DNA of 64,000 nucleotides, taken from NCBI GenBank assembly GCA_963682055.1, contig OY821745.1, forward strand, positions 1,805,501 to 1,869,500, read 5' to 3'. Under the pieces are notes generated by a model. The model was given only the letters and a program-made list of their open reading frames with translations, did not search any database and had not been told where the DNA came from. This DNA comes from Primula veris. Lineage: Eukaryota; Streptophyta; Magnoliopsida; Ericales; Primulaceae. Positions 23,075 to 35,084 of this stretch are shown in pieces (position 1 is the first letter of the stretch; each line of letters begins with the position of its first letter). Both the position numbers and the translations under genes were made by a program.

Positions 23075-23190
23075 GGGAGCCGGCACCCACTTGCATCGCC
23101 AGGTCATCAACGAGTTCTTTGAAAATGCCAGGTCATCGCTCGGTATACAAAATCGGTCTCACAGTTGACTTCTATTTTAAGAGGACGCCT
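23075..23190 (-). pseudogene. Second EF-Ts fragment
   Basis: On the minus strand this reads EVNCETDFV and then a decayed [14 protein letters not shown] block, overlapping in content with the neighbouring copy at 22556-23017. It supplies part of the region that copy lacks. Frame breaks are present. Confidence 0.6.
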
Positions 23191-23727
23191 ATACGACTAT
23201 CATGTATGTAAGAACCGATTCCACCGTTGGCTGTGACTTATACGTATGGAGTCATCAAAGAGGCTTGATACGTCTATTATATCATGGCACACCACTTGCT
23301 TTTATTTTATTTTTTATTGTTAGTGTGGAATAGAAAGATATTGTGTTGATGATTTTCCATGGCACGCCATTTTTCTCAATATATACTAGCAATCATTAAT
23401 AAATAGTTGAAATTGAGACGACTTTAGGGTTGTTCGGATTAACAAGTTCAATAAACCGAAGGGGCGTCCTTTTATAGTCTATATATATTTGCTCATCCGA
23501 AAGTGGGACAGTTGCCTTGATTCTGTAATTGTTAGATTCGAAAGGAGGGCGTTTAAGCATTCTGTTTATGGCAATGGCAAGTTTTTTCACATGTTATCAC
23601 AGCATTATTCAGGCAGGTTGCCTTCTATGTACATTTCAACTTTTTCTATGATCATCGTCACGATAATAAGTGTACATAAAAAAAATCAACTCCAGCTCAT
23701 CTGCTAACGAAAAAACGGAAATTTAAG

Positions 23728-24707
23728 AGCTGCCCACATTCCCATACTAAAGCAATCAAGTGTACATTCACCTTGTCAATTTAAGATTGAAAAAAAGAAC
23801 ACTTTTTCCATGCTCGTAACATTTGCATTTCATGCTAAAAAACAAACAAAAGACCCAACTTTAAGAACATTATGAGGGTCTGCCAACTTTACCAACAGGC
23901 AACATGTAGGCTATGAGAAAGTTTGAATTAAGCGTAGTTTGGGAGAAAAAAATATAAACATGACAAAAAGAAAACATTGATTTCATATCTTAAAGTATAA
24001 ACTATATATAGAAACGTCATATGGATACAAGTAGAAAGCGATGAAAACAAAATCAATCATTAGAAAAGACTTTAAAACGAGATGTAACATGTAACATTAT
24101 AAAATAACAAACGGTACTTTGTAGCCATGAAGGCTAGCTGATCTGAGATTGTCGATTTATCATCCCCCAATTGGTGACGTAACTATGTGACAATCTGCAA
24201 ACCAAGGTATATGATGACATCAAAAGAAAGATAAAAGATTAAAATTGAAACAACATGAAAAGTTGAACTCAACACCATTAAACAGTAATGTTAATTATTT
24301 GAAGACGGACAGAGTCATGTAAAAAATTGAGACGGGTAGTTTCCCATGTACTTTTTTGTTTTTGTCAATATTTGAGGTCAGAATATTTGTAAATTTCAAT
24401 GTAATGTCTACTATAGCAATACATACAACTTAATTTGTTTTCGTATTTTTAAAAGTTTATCATAGGGTTCTAAATAGGAACTTTCAGATCAAATTTCATA
24501 AAAAAATCATGCTAACAATTTAGATACCAATTTATTTGTTATGTCAAAATTGCAAGTGTAATAAACACTTATTTAGAAACGGAGTGAGTTTGTTGATTTT
24601 AAACAAATATAAACAAGTTTCATCCTCCCAAGACAAAGATTAAAGGGAGCATATTAAATTAATCTAGAACTACTTAAACTAGAGACAAGTCGGTGGATCA
24701 GCTAAAT
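23728..24707. repeat. F-box array, partial unit 0
   Basis: It begins AGCTGCCCACATTCCCATAC and runs through the same downstream-flank sequence as units 1-3, to GGTGGATCAGCT. It contains no F-box coding part. It is more diverged than units 1-3 and has a single ATCATAGG (24461-24468) where they carry a hAT MITE. Confidence 0.75.
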
Positions 24708-25525
24708 TAACAGCTACCCATGTTCCCATACTAAAGCTGGAAGGTGTACATTCAAGCAGTCAGGTATAACATTTGCATTTCTTGCTAAAAAATAAACAAA
24801 AGACCCAATTTTAAGAACATTGTGAGGGTCTGTCAACTTTACCAACAGGTAGACACAATCATTGAATTAAGCGTAGTTGAGAAAAAAGTTATAAACATGA
24901 CAAAAAGAAAACATTGACTTCATATCTTTAAGTTTAAACTGTATATAGAGAAACATATGGATACAAGTAGAAAACAATGAAAACAAAATCGATCATTAGA
25001 AATGACTTTAATGAGATGTTATAACATGTAACATTATAAAAGAACAAACGGGATTTTATAGCCATGAAGGCTAATTGCTCTGAGATTGTCGATTTATCAT
25101 CCCCAAATCATTAGAACGAGATGTAACATGTAACATTATAAAAGAACAAACGGTATTTTGTAGCCATGAAGTCTAATTGCTCTGAGATTGTCGATTTATC
25201 ATCACCCAATTGGTGTCTTAACCGTGTGATGACCTGAAAACCGAGGCACATAATGACATCAAAAGCAAGATAAAAGATTAAAATTGAAACAACATGAAAA
25301 GTTGAACTCAACACCATTGAACAGTAAAGCTAATTATTTGAAGATGGGCAGAGTCATGTAGATAACTGAGAGATACCACTTCCCTTGCACTTTTTCTTTT
25401 TGTCAATATTTGTAAATGCCAATGTAATTTCTTATTTCTTCAATAAACAAGTGTCTACTATACCAATACGTACGACTTTGACTTTTACTTTGACATATTT
25501 TCGTATTTTTAAAGTTAATCATAGG

Positions 25526-25640
25526 TAGGGATTCAGGCCCAATTCTAATAAGTTTTAGATTTGGAACAAAAACTAGACGGGGTTAAAAATATAAAAATTG
25601 GATTGAGCCTTAAGTAACCAGAACTGTTGGGCCGTCCCTG
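25526..25640. mobile_element. hAT-type MITE in unit 1
   Basis: Flanked by perfect 8-bp target duplications ATCATAGG (25518-25525 and 25641-25648). The left end has decayed (TAGGGATTCAGGCCCAA); the right end is TTGGGCCGTCCCTG. It is 115 bp, slightly longer than the 101-bp copies in units 2 and 3. Confidence 0.85.
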
Positions 25641-25989
25641 ATCATAGGGTTCTAACTAGAAACTTTAAGATCAACTTTCATAAAAAAAAAAAAATCATAC
25701 TACCAATTTAGATATCAATATTTTGTCTCATAAAAATTGCACATATAATAGACACTAATTTAGAGACTAAGTGAGCTTGTTGATTTTAAACAAATATAAA
25801 CAAGTTTCATCCTCCCAAGACAAAGATTAAAGGGAGCATATTAAATTAATCTAGAACTACTTAAACTAGAGACAAGTCGGTGGATCAGCAAAGGAAAATA
25901 AATACGTTTCACTAGCTCAAGGCTAAGATTACACTGGAATATATAAAATTAACCAGGTAGAAAACTTACAATAGGTATAAACAGGTGGA

Positions 25990-27012
25990 TCAGCTAATTA
26001 GGACATGTTCCCTTTGTGAGAAATCGTCAAACAATGTTAGAAGACAGCATGAGTAAGCATACATACGAGAGAGTGAGTAATTTGCGGCGCCAGTTTTTAA
26101 TTTTTGATGTCCACTATGTTGTTTGTTTTTAATATTATAGCTGCACATCGAATCAACCCCCGAAGCATAAATGATTTCAGCACTTAAATCCACTGCTATA
26201 ATTTTGACAGGATGAGGTCTAAAATCCGAAAGACGGATGTCATACTTTAAATTCCATGGAGAACATGCCTTGTCAACTTGGAATGTCCAAACAAGCAATT
26301 CAGATGGGGTGGTACAGGCATAATACAAGCTTCCATTGGATACCTCAAATAAACCTAAGGGATAATACGTATTATATAATGTATGCGGGAGCTTGATGGC
26401 ACGTGCTTTAAAAGGTGAATTTGTATTACTGTACTTAGTACTATCATCATCCAACAGATGAAGGTCGATGCAAATGAGATATCGAGCCAATGACAACATA
26501 TAAAACACGCCATTCGCATAAACCATACACCTGATCGCTCGCAAAACGGTACCAAGAGCCTCTGGTTTAAACTCAATAGGAAAACTGTGCCACTTGCCCG
26601 TGGCAGATGAGAAAACATGTATAAAAAAAGGAAAGACTTTTCGTTCTCGGTTACTCGAGATCCGGACAAACTTAAAATGATGATGTTGCTTTTGGGTTGC
26701 AAGTAGGGGGTCAAAAGCTAAGCCAACAAAACAGTCTCGCTCTTTTTGATACTCATTACTACTTGCCGGAATAAATACATGTTGTCTAGTGGCGGGATTA
26801 CAAACAAAATATTGATGACTAGCAACAGAAGAGTAAGGGTAACAAACAAGGAAAAACCCATGGAAGCAACCCAATAAGTGTGTTTTCATAGGGTTGCATG
26901 GTAACAATGACATGTATGATTCGAAAAATTCTACACTAGATGGAGTATATATTCCAGTTGGCTTAACATAGTTATAAATCCGCCTTTTGATTCTTTTTGT
27001 TGTGTGTAGTGT
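25990..27012 (-). pseudogene. Headless FBA F-box gene, unit 1
   Basis: The frame is open over the whole retained part. It includes the MSLLPCNP start used for the 307-codon stretch, YFVCNPATRQHVFIPASS, KWHSFPIEFKPEAL, FEVSNGSLYYAC and IIAVDLSAEIIYASG. These are the F-box-associated (FBA) interaction segments. At 27012 homology to the intact unit-3 gene stops, because a deletion removed the N-terminal F-box, the start codon and the promoter. The surviving ATG at 26911-26913 could give a 307-residue FBA-only protein if transcribed from elsewhere. Without an F-box it would not bind SKP1. The call is pseudogene, though the clean frame leaves expression possible. Confidence 0.8.
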
Positions 27013-27128
27013 TATAGTGATATGATTCTATTTTATTTTTTTTTGGTAATGATTGATTATGATTCTTGGGAAATATAACACTGCATTTTTTGGACTAAGG
27101 CCCAAGGGAATATTTGATAACACAATCG

Positions 27129-28430
27129 TTGAATTTAGGGTCCATTAATGATTAGTTCATAAAAATAAAATTATTTAAAAATTATTCATTCTATAAAATT
27201 TAATTAATAAATGGTCAATTATTTCTAAAACTAATTAAATATTGGTCACCCATATAATTAACCAATAAAAATAAAAATAAAATGAAAAAAAAGTTTAAAA
27301 TTTCTACCATCTATTCTCTATCCTCTTCCGTGCCTACTTGCTTATTTTCACTCAAATTTTAAATTTTCACAGCTTATACCGCAATTTTATAAACTTTTAT
27401 ATTATATTGTATTTAAATTTTAAAACATTTGAACATAATATTGTTTTAGACAATTTTTTTAATATTCAATGTTTAATTTACACTAATTTATACATTTATT
27501 CCAAAATAAATTTTGTGTGGATTTTCTTTTAAAAATAATTATTGAAATTTATTGATACATGTACTATAGTAATTGTACAATTTTTTTCAAGTTTTTTAGA
27601 ATTTTTTTTTGATAAAATAAGCAAGCGGTCACGGAAGGAGGTAGAGAAATGGGGTAGAAAATTTGGACTCGAAAAAAAAGGAACAACTCAAAAAATAAAA
27701 AAATGGAAAAAAAATCAGAAAAAATTAAAAAAACTGAAAAAACCTTTGAAAAAGTCAGGAAGCTGAAAAAAAATGGTAAAACACAAAGAAAAAAACAAAT
27801 CAAAAAAAAAAAAAAAAAAATTCAAAAAAATCGGGACCCCGAAAAAACCCAAAATTAGTATTAAAAATACCTCTAAAAATAATAAAAAATCCAAAATCAC
27901 AAAATAATGAAAAAACGTTCAAAAAAGTCGGAAAACCGAAAACAAACCCAAAAAAAAAAAAAAAAAAACTAAGAAAAATTCAAAATCACTAAGAAATGAT
28001 AAAACGTTCAAATATGTCGGAAACCCGAAAAAACTCCAAAAAATTGGTAAAAAAACCAAGAAAAAAACGAAATCACAAAACAATGAAAAAACGTTCAAAA
28101 AAGTCGAGAACCCAAAAAATGGTAAAAAAAACTAAGAAAAATCCAAAATCACAAAGAAATGAAAATACGTTTAAAAAAGTAGGGAACCCAAAAAATGGTA
28201 AAAATAACCAAGAAAAATAAAAAAAATCCAAAATCACAAAAAAAATGAAAAAAAAAGTTCGAAGAAGTCGGAAAAAAGCCGAAAAGTCCGAAAAATGTTA
28301 AAAACTTTAAAATAACTTGTAATTGTTTTCAAATGACTGAAAATAACTTCAAAATAACACAGACTGTTTTTAAAATTATTCGAGCTGTTTTTTAAAATGA
28401 TTCAAACTGTTTTTAAACTTACCGAAAAAT
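27129..28430. repeat. Truncated long-inverted-repeat element in unit 1
   Basis: The left arm matches the elements at 50314 and 53477: AAATTTAATTAATAA, a GGTCAATTATTT..AAACTAATTAA ladder, then ACCAATAAAAATAAAA. It is followed by an A-rich strand with an 80-90 bp tandem repeat (27890-28290). Landmarks per period are CAAAATCACAAA, AAAACGTTCAAAAAAGTCGG and AATGGTAAAAA. Three or so CTGTTTTTAAA motifs come last. The right arm is missing. Lysine-rich and Phe-rich open frames here are by-products of the composition. Confidence 0.65.
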
Positions 28431-29241
28431 TAACAGCTGCCCATGTTCCCATACTAAAGCAGGCAGGTGTACATTCAAGCAGTCAGGTATAACATTTGCA
28501 TTTCTTGCTAAAAAATAAACAAAAGACCCAATTTTAAGAACATTGTGAGGGACTGTCAACTTTACCAACAGGTAGACACAATCATTTGAATTAAGCGTAG
28601 TTGAGAAAAAAGTTATAAACATGACAAAAAGAAAACATTGACTTCATATCTTAAAGTTTAAACTGTATATAGAGAAACATATGGATACAATTAGAAAGCA
28701 ATGAAAACAAAATCGATCATTAGAAATGACTTTAATGAGATGTTATAACATGTAACATTATAAAATAACAAACGGGATTTTATAGCCATGAAGTCTAATT
28801 GCTCTGAGATTGTCCATTTATCATCCCCAAATCATTAGAACGAGATGTAACATGTAACATTATAAAAGAACAAACGGTATTTTGTAGCCATGAAGTCTAA
28901 TTGCTCTGAGATTGTCGATTTATCATCACCCAATTGGTGTCTTAACCGTGTGATGACCTGAAAACCGAGGCACATAATGACATCAAAAGCAAGATAAAAG
29001 ATTAAAATTGAAACAACATGAAAAGTTGAACTCAACACCATTGAACAGTAAAGCTAATTATTTGAAGATGGGCAGAGTCATGTAGATAACTGAGAGATAC
29101 CAGTTCCCTTGCACTTTTTCTTTTTGTCAATATTTGTAAATGTCAATGCAATTTCTTATTTCTTCAGTAAACAAGTGTCTACTATAGCAATACGTACAAC
29201 TTTTAGTTTGACATTTTCGTATTTTTAAAGTTAATCATAGG

Positions 29242-29342
29242 CAGGGGTCTCGAGGCCCAATTCTAGTAAGTTTGAGATCTGTGACAAAAACAAGACTGGG
29301 GCAAAAATATAAAAATTGGATTGAGCTGTTGGGCCGCCCCTG
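29242..29342. mobile_element. hAT-type MITE in unit 2 (101 bp)
   Basis: The ends CAGGGG and CCCCTG are inverted repeats, extended by GGCCCAA/TTGGGCC. It is flanked by perfect ATCATAGG 8-bp duplications (29234-29241 and 29343-29350). The interior is AT-rich and non-coding. Confidence 0.9.
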
Positions 29343-29688
29343 ATCATAGGGTTCTAACTAGAAACTTTAAGATCAACTTTCATTAAAAAAAAATCATACT
29401 ACCAATTTAGATACCAGTATTTTGTCTCATAAAAAGGACACATATAATAGACACTTATTTAGAGACGGAGTGAGCTTGTTGATTTTAAACAAATATAAAC
29501 AAGTTTCATCCTCCCAAGACAAAGATTAAAGGGAGCATATTAAATTAATCTAGAACTACTTAAACTAGAGACAAGTCGGTGGATCAGCAAAAGAAAATAA
29601 ATACGTTTCACTAGCTCAAGGCTAAGATTACACTGGAATATATAAAATTAACCAGGTAGAAAACTTACAATAGGTATAAACGGGTGGA

Positions 29689-30710
29689 TCAACTAATTAG
29701 GACATGTTCCCTTTGTGAGAAATCGTCAAACAATGTTAGAAGACAGCATGAGTAAGCATACATACGAGAGAGTGAGTAATTTGCGGCGCCAGTTTTTAAT
29801 TTTTGGTGTCCACTATGTTGTTTGTTTTTAATATTATAGCTGCACATCGAATGAAGCCCCGAAGCATAAATGATTTCAGCACTTAAATCCACTGCTATAA
29901 TTTTGACAGGATGAGGTCTAAAATCCGAAAGACGGATGTCATACTTTAAATTCCATGGAGAACATGCCTTGTCAACTTGGAATGTCCAAACAAGCAATTC
30001 AGATGGGGTGGTACAGGCATAATACAAGCTTCCATTGGATACCTCAAATAAACCTAAGGGATAATAAGTATTATATAATGTATGCGGAAGCTTGATGGCA
30101 CGTGCTTTAAAAGGTGAATTTGTATTACTGTACTTAGTACTATCATCATCCAACAGATGAAGGTCGATGCAAATGAGATATCGAGCCAATGACAACATAT
30201 AAAACACGCCATTCGCATAAACCATACACCTGATCGCTCGCAAAACGGTACCAAGAGCCTCTGGTTTAAAGTCAATAGGAAAACTGTGCCACTTGCTCGT
30301 AGCAGATGAGAAAACATGTATAAAAAAAGGAAAGACTTTTCGTTCTCGGTTACTCGAGATCCGGACAAACTTAAAATGATGATGTTGCTCTTGGGTTGCA
30401 AGTAGGGGGTCAAAAGCTAAGCCAACAAAACAGTCTCGCTCTTTTTGATACTCATTACTACTTGCCGGAATAAATACATGTTGTCTAGTGGCGGGATTAC
30501 AAACAAAATATTGATGACTAGCAACAGGAGTAAGGGTAACAAACAAGGAAAAACCCATGGAAGCAACCCAATAAGTGTGTTTTCATAGGGTTGCATGGTA
30601 ACAATGACATGAATGATTCGAAAAATTCTACACTAGATGGAGTATATATTCCAGTTGGCTTAACATAGTTATAAATCCGCCTTTTGATTCTTTTTGTTGT
30701 GTGTAGTGTT
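29689..30710 (-). pseudogene. Headless FBA F-box gene, unit 2
   Basis: Near-identical to the unit-1 copy, with the same loss of F-box, start and promoter. In addition a 2-base deletion (GCAACAGGAG against GCAACAGAAGAG at about 30527) shifts the frame ahead of the VASHQYFVCNPATRQ block. The longest frame (289 codons, from 30558) therefore begins with a few out-of-register residues. It is the more degraded of the two. Confidence 0.8.
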
Positions 30711-30834
30711 ATAGTGATATGATTCTATTTTATTTTTTTTAGTAATGATTGATTATGATTCTTGGGAAATATAACACTGCATTTTTTGGACTAAGGCCCA
30801 AGGGAATATTTGATAACACAATCGTTGAATTTAG

Positions 30835-32104
30835 GGTCCATTAATGATTAGTTCATAAAAATAAAATTATTTAAAAATTATTCATTCTATAAAATTTAAT
30901 TAATAAATGATCAATTATTTCTAAAACTAATTAAGTATTGGTCACCCATATAATTAACCAATAAAAATAAAAATAAAATGAAAAAAAAAGTCCAAAATTT
31001 CTACCCTCTATTCTCTATCCCCTTCCGTGCTCACTTGCTTATTTTTACTCAAATTTTAAATTTTCACAGCTTATACCGCAACTTTATAAACTTTTATATT
31101 ATATTGTATTTAAATTTTAAAACATTTGAACATAATATTGTTTTAGACAATTTTTTTAATATTCAATGTTTAATTTACACTAATTTATACATTTATTCCA
31201 AAATAAAATTTGTGTGGATTTTATTTTAAAAATAATTATTGAAATTTATTGATACATGTACTATAGTAATTGTACAATTTTTTTCAAGTTTTTAGAATTT
31301 TTTTTTGATAAAATAAGCAAGGGGTCACGGAAGGAGGTAGAGAAATGGGGTAGAAAATTTGGACTCGAAAAAAAAGGAACAACTCAAAAAATAAAAAAAT
31401 GGAAAAAAAATCAGAAAAAATTTAAAAAACTGAAAAAACCTTTGAAAAAGTCAGGAAGCTGAAAAAAAATGGTAAAACACAAAGAAAAAAAAAAAAATTC
31501 AAAAAAATGGGACCCCGAAAAAACCCAAAATTAGTATTAAAAATACCTCTAAAAATAACAAAAAATCCAAAATCACAAAATAATGAAAAAACGTTCAAAA
31601 AAGTCGGAAAACCGAAAAAAAACCCAAAAAACAAAAAAAAAAACTAAGAAAAATTCAAAATCACTAAGAAATGATAAAACGTTCAAATATGTCGGAAACC
31701 CGAAAAAACTCCAAAAAATTGGTAAAAAAACCAAGAAAAAAACGAAATCACAAAACAATGAAAAAACGTTCAAAAAAGTCGAGAACCCAAAAAATGGTAA
31801 AAAAAACTAAGAAAAATCCAAAATCACAAAGAAATGAAAATACGTTTAAAAAAGTAGGGAACCCAAAAAATGGTAAAAATAACCAAGAAAAATAAAAAAA
31901 ATCCAAAATCACAAAAAAAATGAAAAAAAAAGTTCGAAGAAGTCGGAAAACAGCCGAAAAGTCCGAAAAATGTTAAAAACTTTAAAATAACTTGTAATTG
32001 TTTTCAAATGACTGAAAATGACTTCAAAATAACACAGACTGTTTTTAAAATTATTCGAGCTGTTTTTTAAAATGACTCAAACTGTTTTTAAACTTATCGA
32101 AAAA
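30835..32104. repeat. Truncated long-inverted-repeat element in unit 2
   Basis: Same structure as at 27129-28430: left arm, 80-90 bp purine-rich tandem repeat (about 31565-31965), and a few CTGTTTTTAAA motifs. It is cut off at ATCGAAAAATTAACA where unit 3 begins. Confidence 0.65.
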
Positions 32105-32922
32105 TTAACAGCTGCCCATGTTCCCATACTAAAGCAGGCAGGTGTACATTCAAGCAGTCAGGTATAACATTTGCATTTCTTGCTAAAAAATAAACAAAAG
32201 ACCCAATTTTAAGAACATTGTGAGGGACTGTCAACTTTACCAACAGGTAGACACGATCATTGAATTAAGCGTAGTTGAGAAAAAAGTTATAAACATGACA
32301 AAAAGAAAACATTGACTTCATATCTTAAAGTTTAAACTGTATATAGAGAAACATATGGATACAATTAGAAAGCAATGAAAACAAAATCGATCATTAGAAA
32401 TGACTTAAATGAGATGTTATAACATGTAACATTATAAAATAACAAACGGGATTTTATAGCCATGAAGTCTAATTGCTTTGAGATTGTCCATTTATCATCC
32501 CCAAATCATTAGAACGAGATGTAACATGTAACATGTAACATTATAAAAGAACAAACGGTATTTTGTAGCCATAAAGGCTAATTGCTCTGAGATTGTCGAT
32601 TTATCATCACCCAATTGGTGTCTTAACCGTGTGATGACCTGAAAACCGAGGCATATAATGACATCAAAAGCAAGATAAAAGATTAAAATTGAAACAACAT
32701 GAAAAGTTGAACTCAACACCATTGAACAGTAAAGCTAATTATTTGAAGATGGGCAGAGTCATGTAGATAACTGAGAGATACCAGTTCCCTTGCACTTTTT
32801 CTTTTTGTCAATATTTGTAAATGTCAATGCAATTTCTTATTTCTTCAGTAAACAAGTGTCTACTATAGCAATACGTACAACTTTTAGTTTGACATTTTCG
32901 TATTTTTAAAGTTAATCATAGG

Positions 32923-33023
32923 CAGGGGTCTCGAGGCCCAATTCTAGTAAGTTTGAGATCTGTGACAAAAACAAGACTGGGGCAAAAATATAAAAATTGG
33001 ATTGAGCTGTTGGGCCGCCCCTG
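32923..33023. mobile_element. hAT-type MITE in unit 3 (101 bp)
   Basis: Same ends and the same ATCATAGG flanks as the unit-2 copy. It is an inherited copy, present before the unit amplification. Confidence 0.9.
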
Positions 33024-33369
33024 ATCATAGGGTTCTAACTAGAAACTTTAAGATCAACTTTCATTAAAAAAAAATCATACTACCAATTTAGATACCAGTA
33101 TTTTGTCTCATAAAAAGGGCACATATAATAGACACTTATTTAGATACGGAGTGAGCTTGTTGATTTTAAACAAATATAAACAAGTTTCATCCTCCCAAGA
33201 CAAAGATTAAAGGGAGCATATTAAATTAATCTAGAACTACTTAAACTAGAGACAAGTCGGTGGATCAGCAAAAGAAAATAAATACGTTTCACTAGCTCAA
33301 GGCTAAGATTACACTGGAATATATAAAATTAACCAGGTAGAAAACTTACAATAGGTATAAACGGGTGGA

Positions 33370-34692
33370 TCAGCTAATTAGCACATGTTCCCTTTGTGAG
33401 AAATCGTCAAACAATGTTAGAAGACAGCATGAGTAAGCATAAATACGAGAGAGTGAGTAATTTGCGGCGCCAGTTTTTAATTTTTGCTGTCTACTATGTT
33501 GTTTGTTTTTAATATTATAGCTGCACATCGAATGAAGCCCCGAAGCATAAATGATTTCAGCACTTAAATCCACTGCTATAATTTTGACAGGATGAGGTCT
33601 AAAATCCGAAAGACGGATGTCATACTTTAAATTCCATGGAGAACATGCCTTGTCAACTTGGAATGTCCAAACAAGCAATTCAGATGGGGTGGTACAGGCA
33701 TAATACAAGCTTCCATTGGATACCTCAAATAAACCTACGGGAAAATAAGTATTATATAATGTATGCGGGAGCTTGATGGCACGTGCTTTAAAAGGTGAAT
33801 TTGTATTACTGTACTTAGTACTATCATCATCCAACAGATGAAGGTCGATGCAAATGAGATATCGAGCAAATGACGACATATAAAACACGCCATTCGCATA
33901 AACCATACACCTGATCGTTCGCAAAACGGTACCAAGAGCCTCTGGTTTAAAGTCAATAGGAAAACTGTGCCACTTGCTCGTAGCAGATGAGAAAACATGT
34001 ATAAAAAAAGGAAAGACTTTTCGTTCTCGGTTTCTCGAGATCCGGACAAACTTAAAATGATGATGTTGCTCTTGGGTTGCAAGTAGGGGGTCAAAAGCTA
34101 AGCCAACAAAACAGTCTCGCTCTTTTTGATACTTATTACTACTTGCCGGAATAAATACACGTTGTCTAGTGACAGGATTACAAACAAAATATTGATGACT
34201 AGCAACAGAAGAGTCACCGCAAGAAACAAGGAAAAACCCATTGAAGCAGCCCAATAAGTGCGTTTTCTTAGGGTTGCATGGTAACAATGACATGTATGAT
34301 TCGAAAAATTCTACACTAGATGGAGTATATATTCCAGTTGGCTTAACATAGTTATAAATCCGACTTTTGATTCTTTTTGTTCTGTGTAGTGTTGTATCTC
34401 TCTTGATTATATCGGCATAACACTTATAAAAGAAACCAGATATAGGGGCTAAAGCCGCTAATCTTGGACACAATATTTTGGAGATTAGATCATAATATTG
34501 TTTAGAAACACACCTTAATCCCAGTAGTTCTTTATCGGGGAGCCGACAAAAGATATCTAGAACCAATTCTTCCGGTAAATCAGAACGTACAAAGGATCTT
34601 AACCTCAAAACCACCATTGTTTGCTTTGGTCGTGTTTTGTAAATCTGTAAGATGTTATGCAAAGGAGGAAGGGAGCTCTTTTTGGCAAACAA
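33370..34692 (-). CDS. F-box protein with F-box-associated (FBA) domain, unit 3
   Basis: A single exon of up to 440 codons. The F-box lies at about residues 38-78 (DLPEELVLDIFCRLPDKELLGLRCVSKQYYDLI). After LCPRLAALAPISGFF comes an FBA-type interaction region with YFVCNPVTRQRVFIP, VGLAFDPLLA, FPFFIHVFSSATSKWHSFP, VFYMSSFARYLICIDL and a C-terminal FDDFSQRE. Such proteins link SKP1-CUL1 ubiquitin ligases to substrates. The start is uncertain: M26 (34615-34617) sits where the related gene at 48951-50231 has its own internal Met, and may be the real start. It is the only unit of the tandem array with an F-box. A GTAAG donor soon after the stop and conserved downstream DNA suggest a spliced 3' untranslated region. 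Confidence 0.85.
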   Translation of the reverse strand: MFAKKSSLPPLHNILQIYKTRPKQTMVVLRLRSFVRSDLPEELVLDIFCRLPDKELLGLRCVSKQYYDLISKILCPRLAALAPISGFFYKCYADIIKRDTTLHRTKRIKSRIYNYVKPTGIYTPSSVEFFESYMSLLPCNPKKTHLLGCFNGFFLVSCGDSSVASHQYFVCNPVTRQRVFIPASSNKYQKERDCFVGLAFDPLLATQEQHHHFKFVRISRNRERKVFPFFIHVFSSATSKWHSFPIDFKPEALGTVLRTIRCMVYANGVFYMSSFARYLICIDLHLLDDDSTKYSNTNSPFKARAIKLPHTLYNTYFPVGLFEVSNGSLYYACTTPSELLVWTFQVDKACSPWNLKYDIRLSDFRPHPVKIIAVDLSAEIIYASGLHSMCSYNIKNKQHSRQQKLKTGAANYSLSRIYAYSCCLLTLFDDFSQREHVLIS

Positions 34693-35084
34693 AGCAAAGC
34701 TGAAGGAAAAAGGAAAAGTTTATACGTTGATATACCAAAGCCTTTAGTTTATACTACCCGATATTATAGACTATAATTTTATATACATTGGTAGTGTTAA
34801 TTATGGAATGCGATCAAACCAAATCTTTACGTGTTAAATCTATGTGCAATTTGAGGATTTCCATTCGAGGTGGACGAGTCAATTATGGATGCGTGGTTCC
34901 ATAAATAAATAAATATGAAAAAACTATATTTGTTTTCATTTTTTTGGTCTCAAATTCAATTTTGTAGTGATATGATTCTATTTTATTTTTTTGGTAATGA
35001 TTGATTATGATTCTTGGGAAATATAACACTGCCTTTTTTGGACTAAGGCCCAAGGGAATATTTGATAACACAATCGTTAAATTT

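Larger units (their letters stand above)
18225..23727. repeat. Segmental duplication, central copy (block B)
   Basis: From the GTGCTTTTG stretch at about 18230 onward, the sequence matches 38565-42939 and then 47174-47500 in order. It covers exons 2-3 of F-box/PP2, the 3' flank, the EF-Ts pseudogene and the AAAGTGGGACAGTT region. It therefore predates the copia insertion in the other copy. Block B has about 430 bp (18345-18770) with no counterpart in the other copy. Confidence 0.7.
24708..28431. repeat. F-box array, unit 1
   Basis: Starts at ATTAACAGCTACCCATGTTC and ends where the same sequence restarts (AACTTACCGAAAAATTAACA). It holds the F-box 3' flank with an internal direct repeat of about 110 bp (25010-25115 and 25116-25215), a hAT MITE, a headless F-box gene and a purine-rich tandem-repeat tail. 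Confidence 0.85.
28432..32105. repeat. F-box array, unit 2
   Basis: Head-to-tail copy of unit 1, nearly identical by eye and 3.67 kb long. It has the same deletion in the F-box gene and the same junction at its end. Confidence 0.85.

Noticed and set aside
25111..25317. A 68-codon frame repeated in units 1-3 (also 28835-29041, 32495-32722)
   Set aside because: It is conserved only because the units are recent duplicates. In partial unit 0 and in the 11.2-kb copy the frame is broken, and it lies in the presumed 3' untranslated region of the F-box gene.
27540..28220. Lysine-rich plus-strand and Phe-rich minus-strand open frames (also at 31256-31895 and 35489-36144)
   Set aside because: They arise from the A-rich tandem repeat. 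Frames break and restart between units, and the composition explains the apparent proteins.
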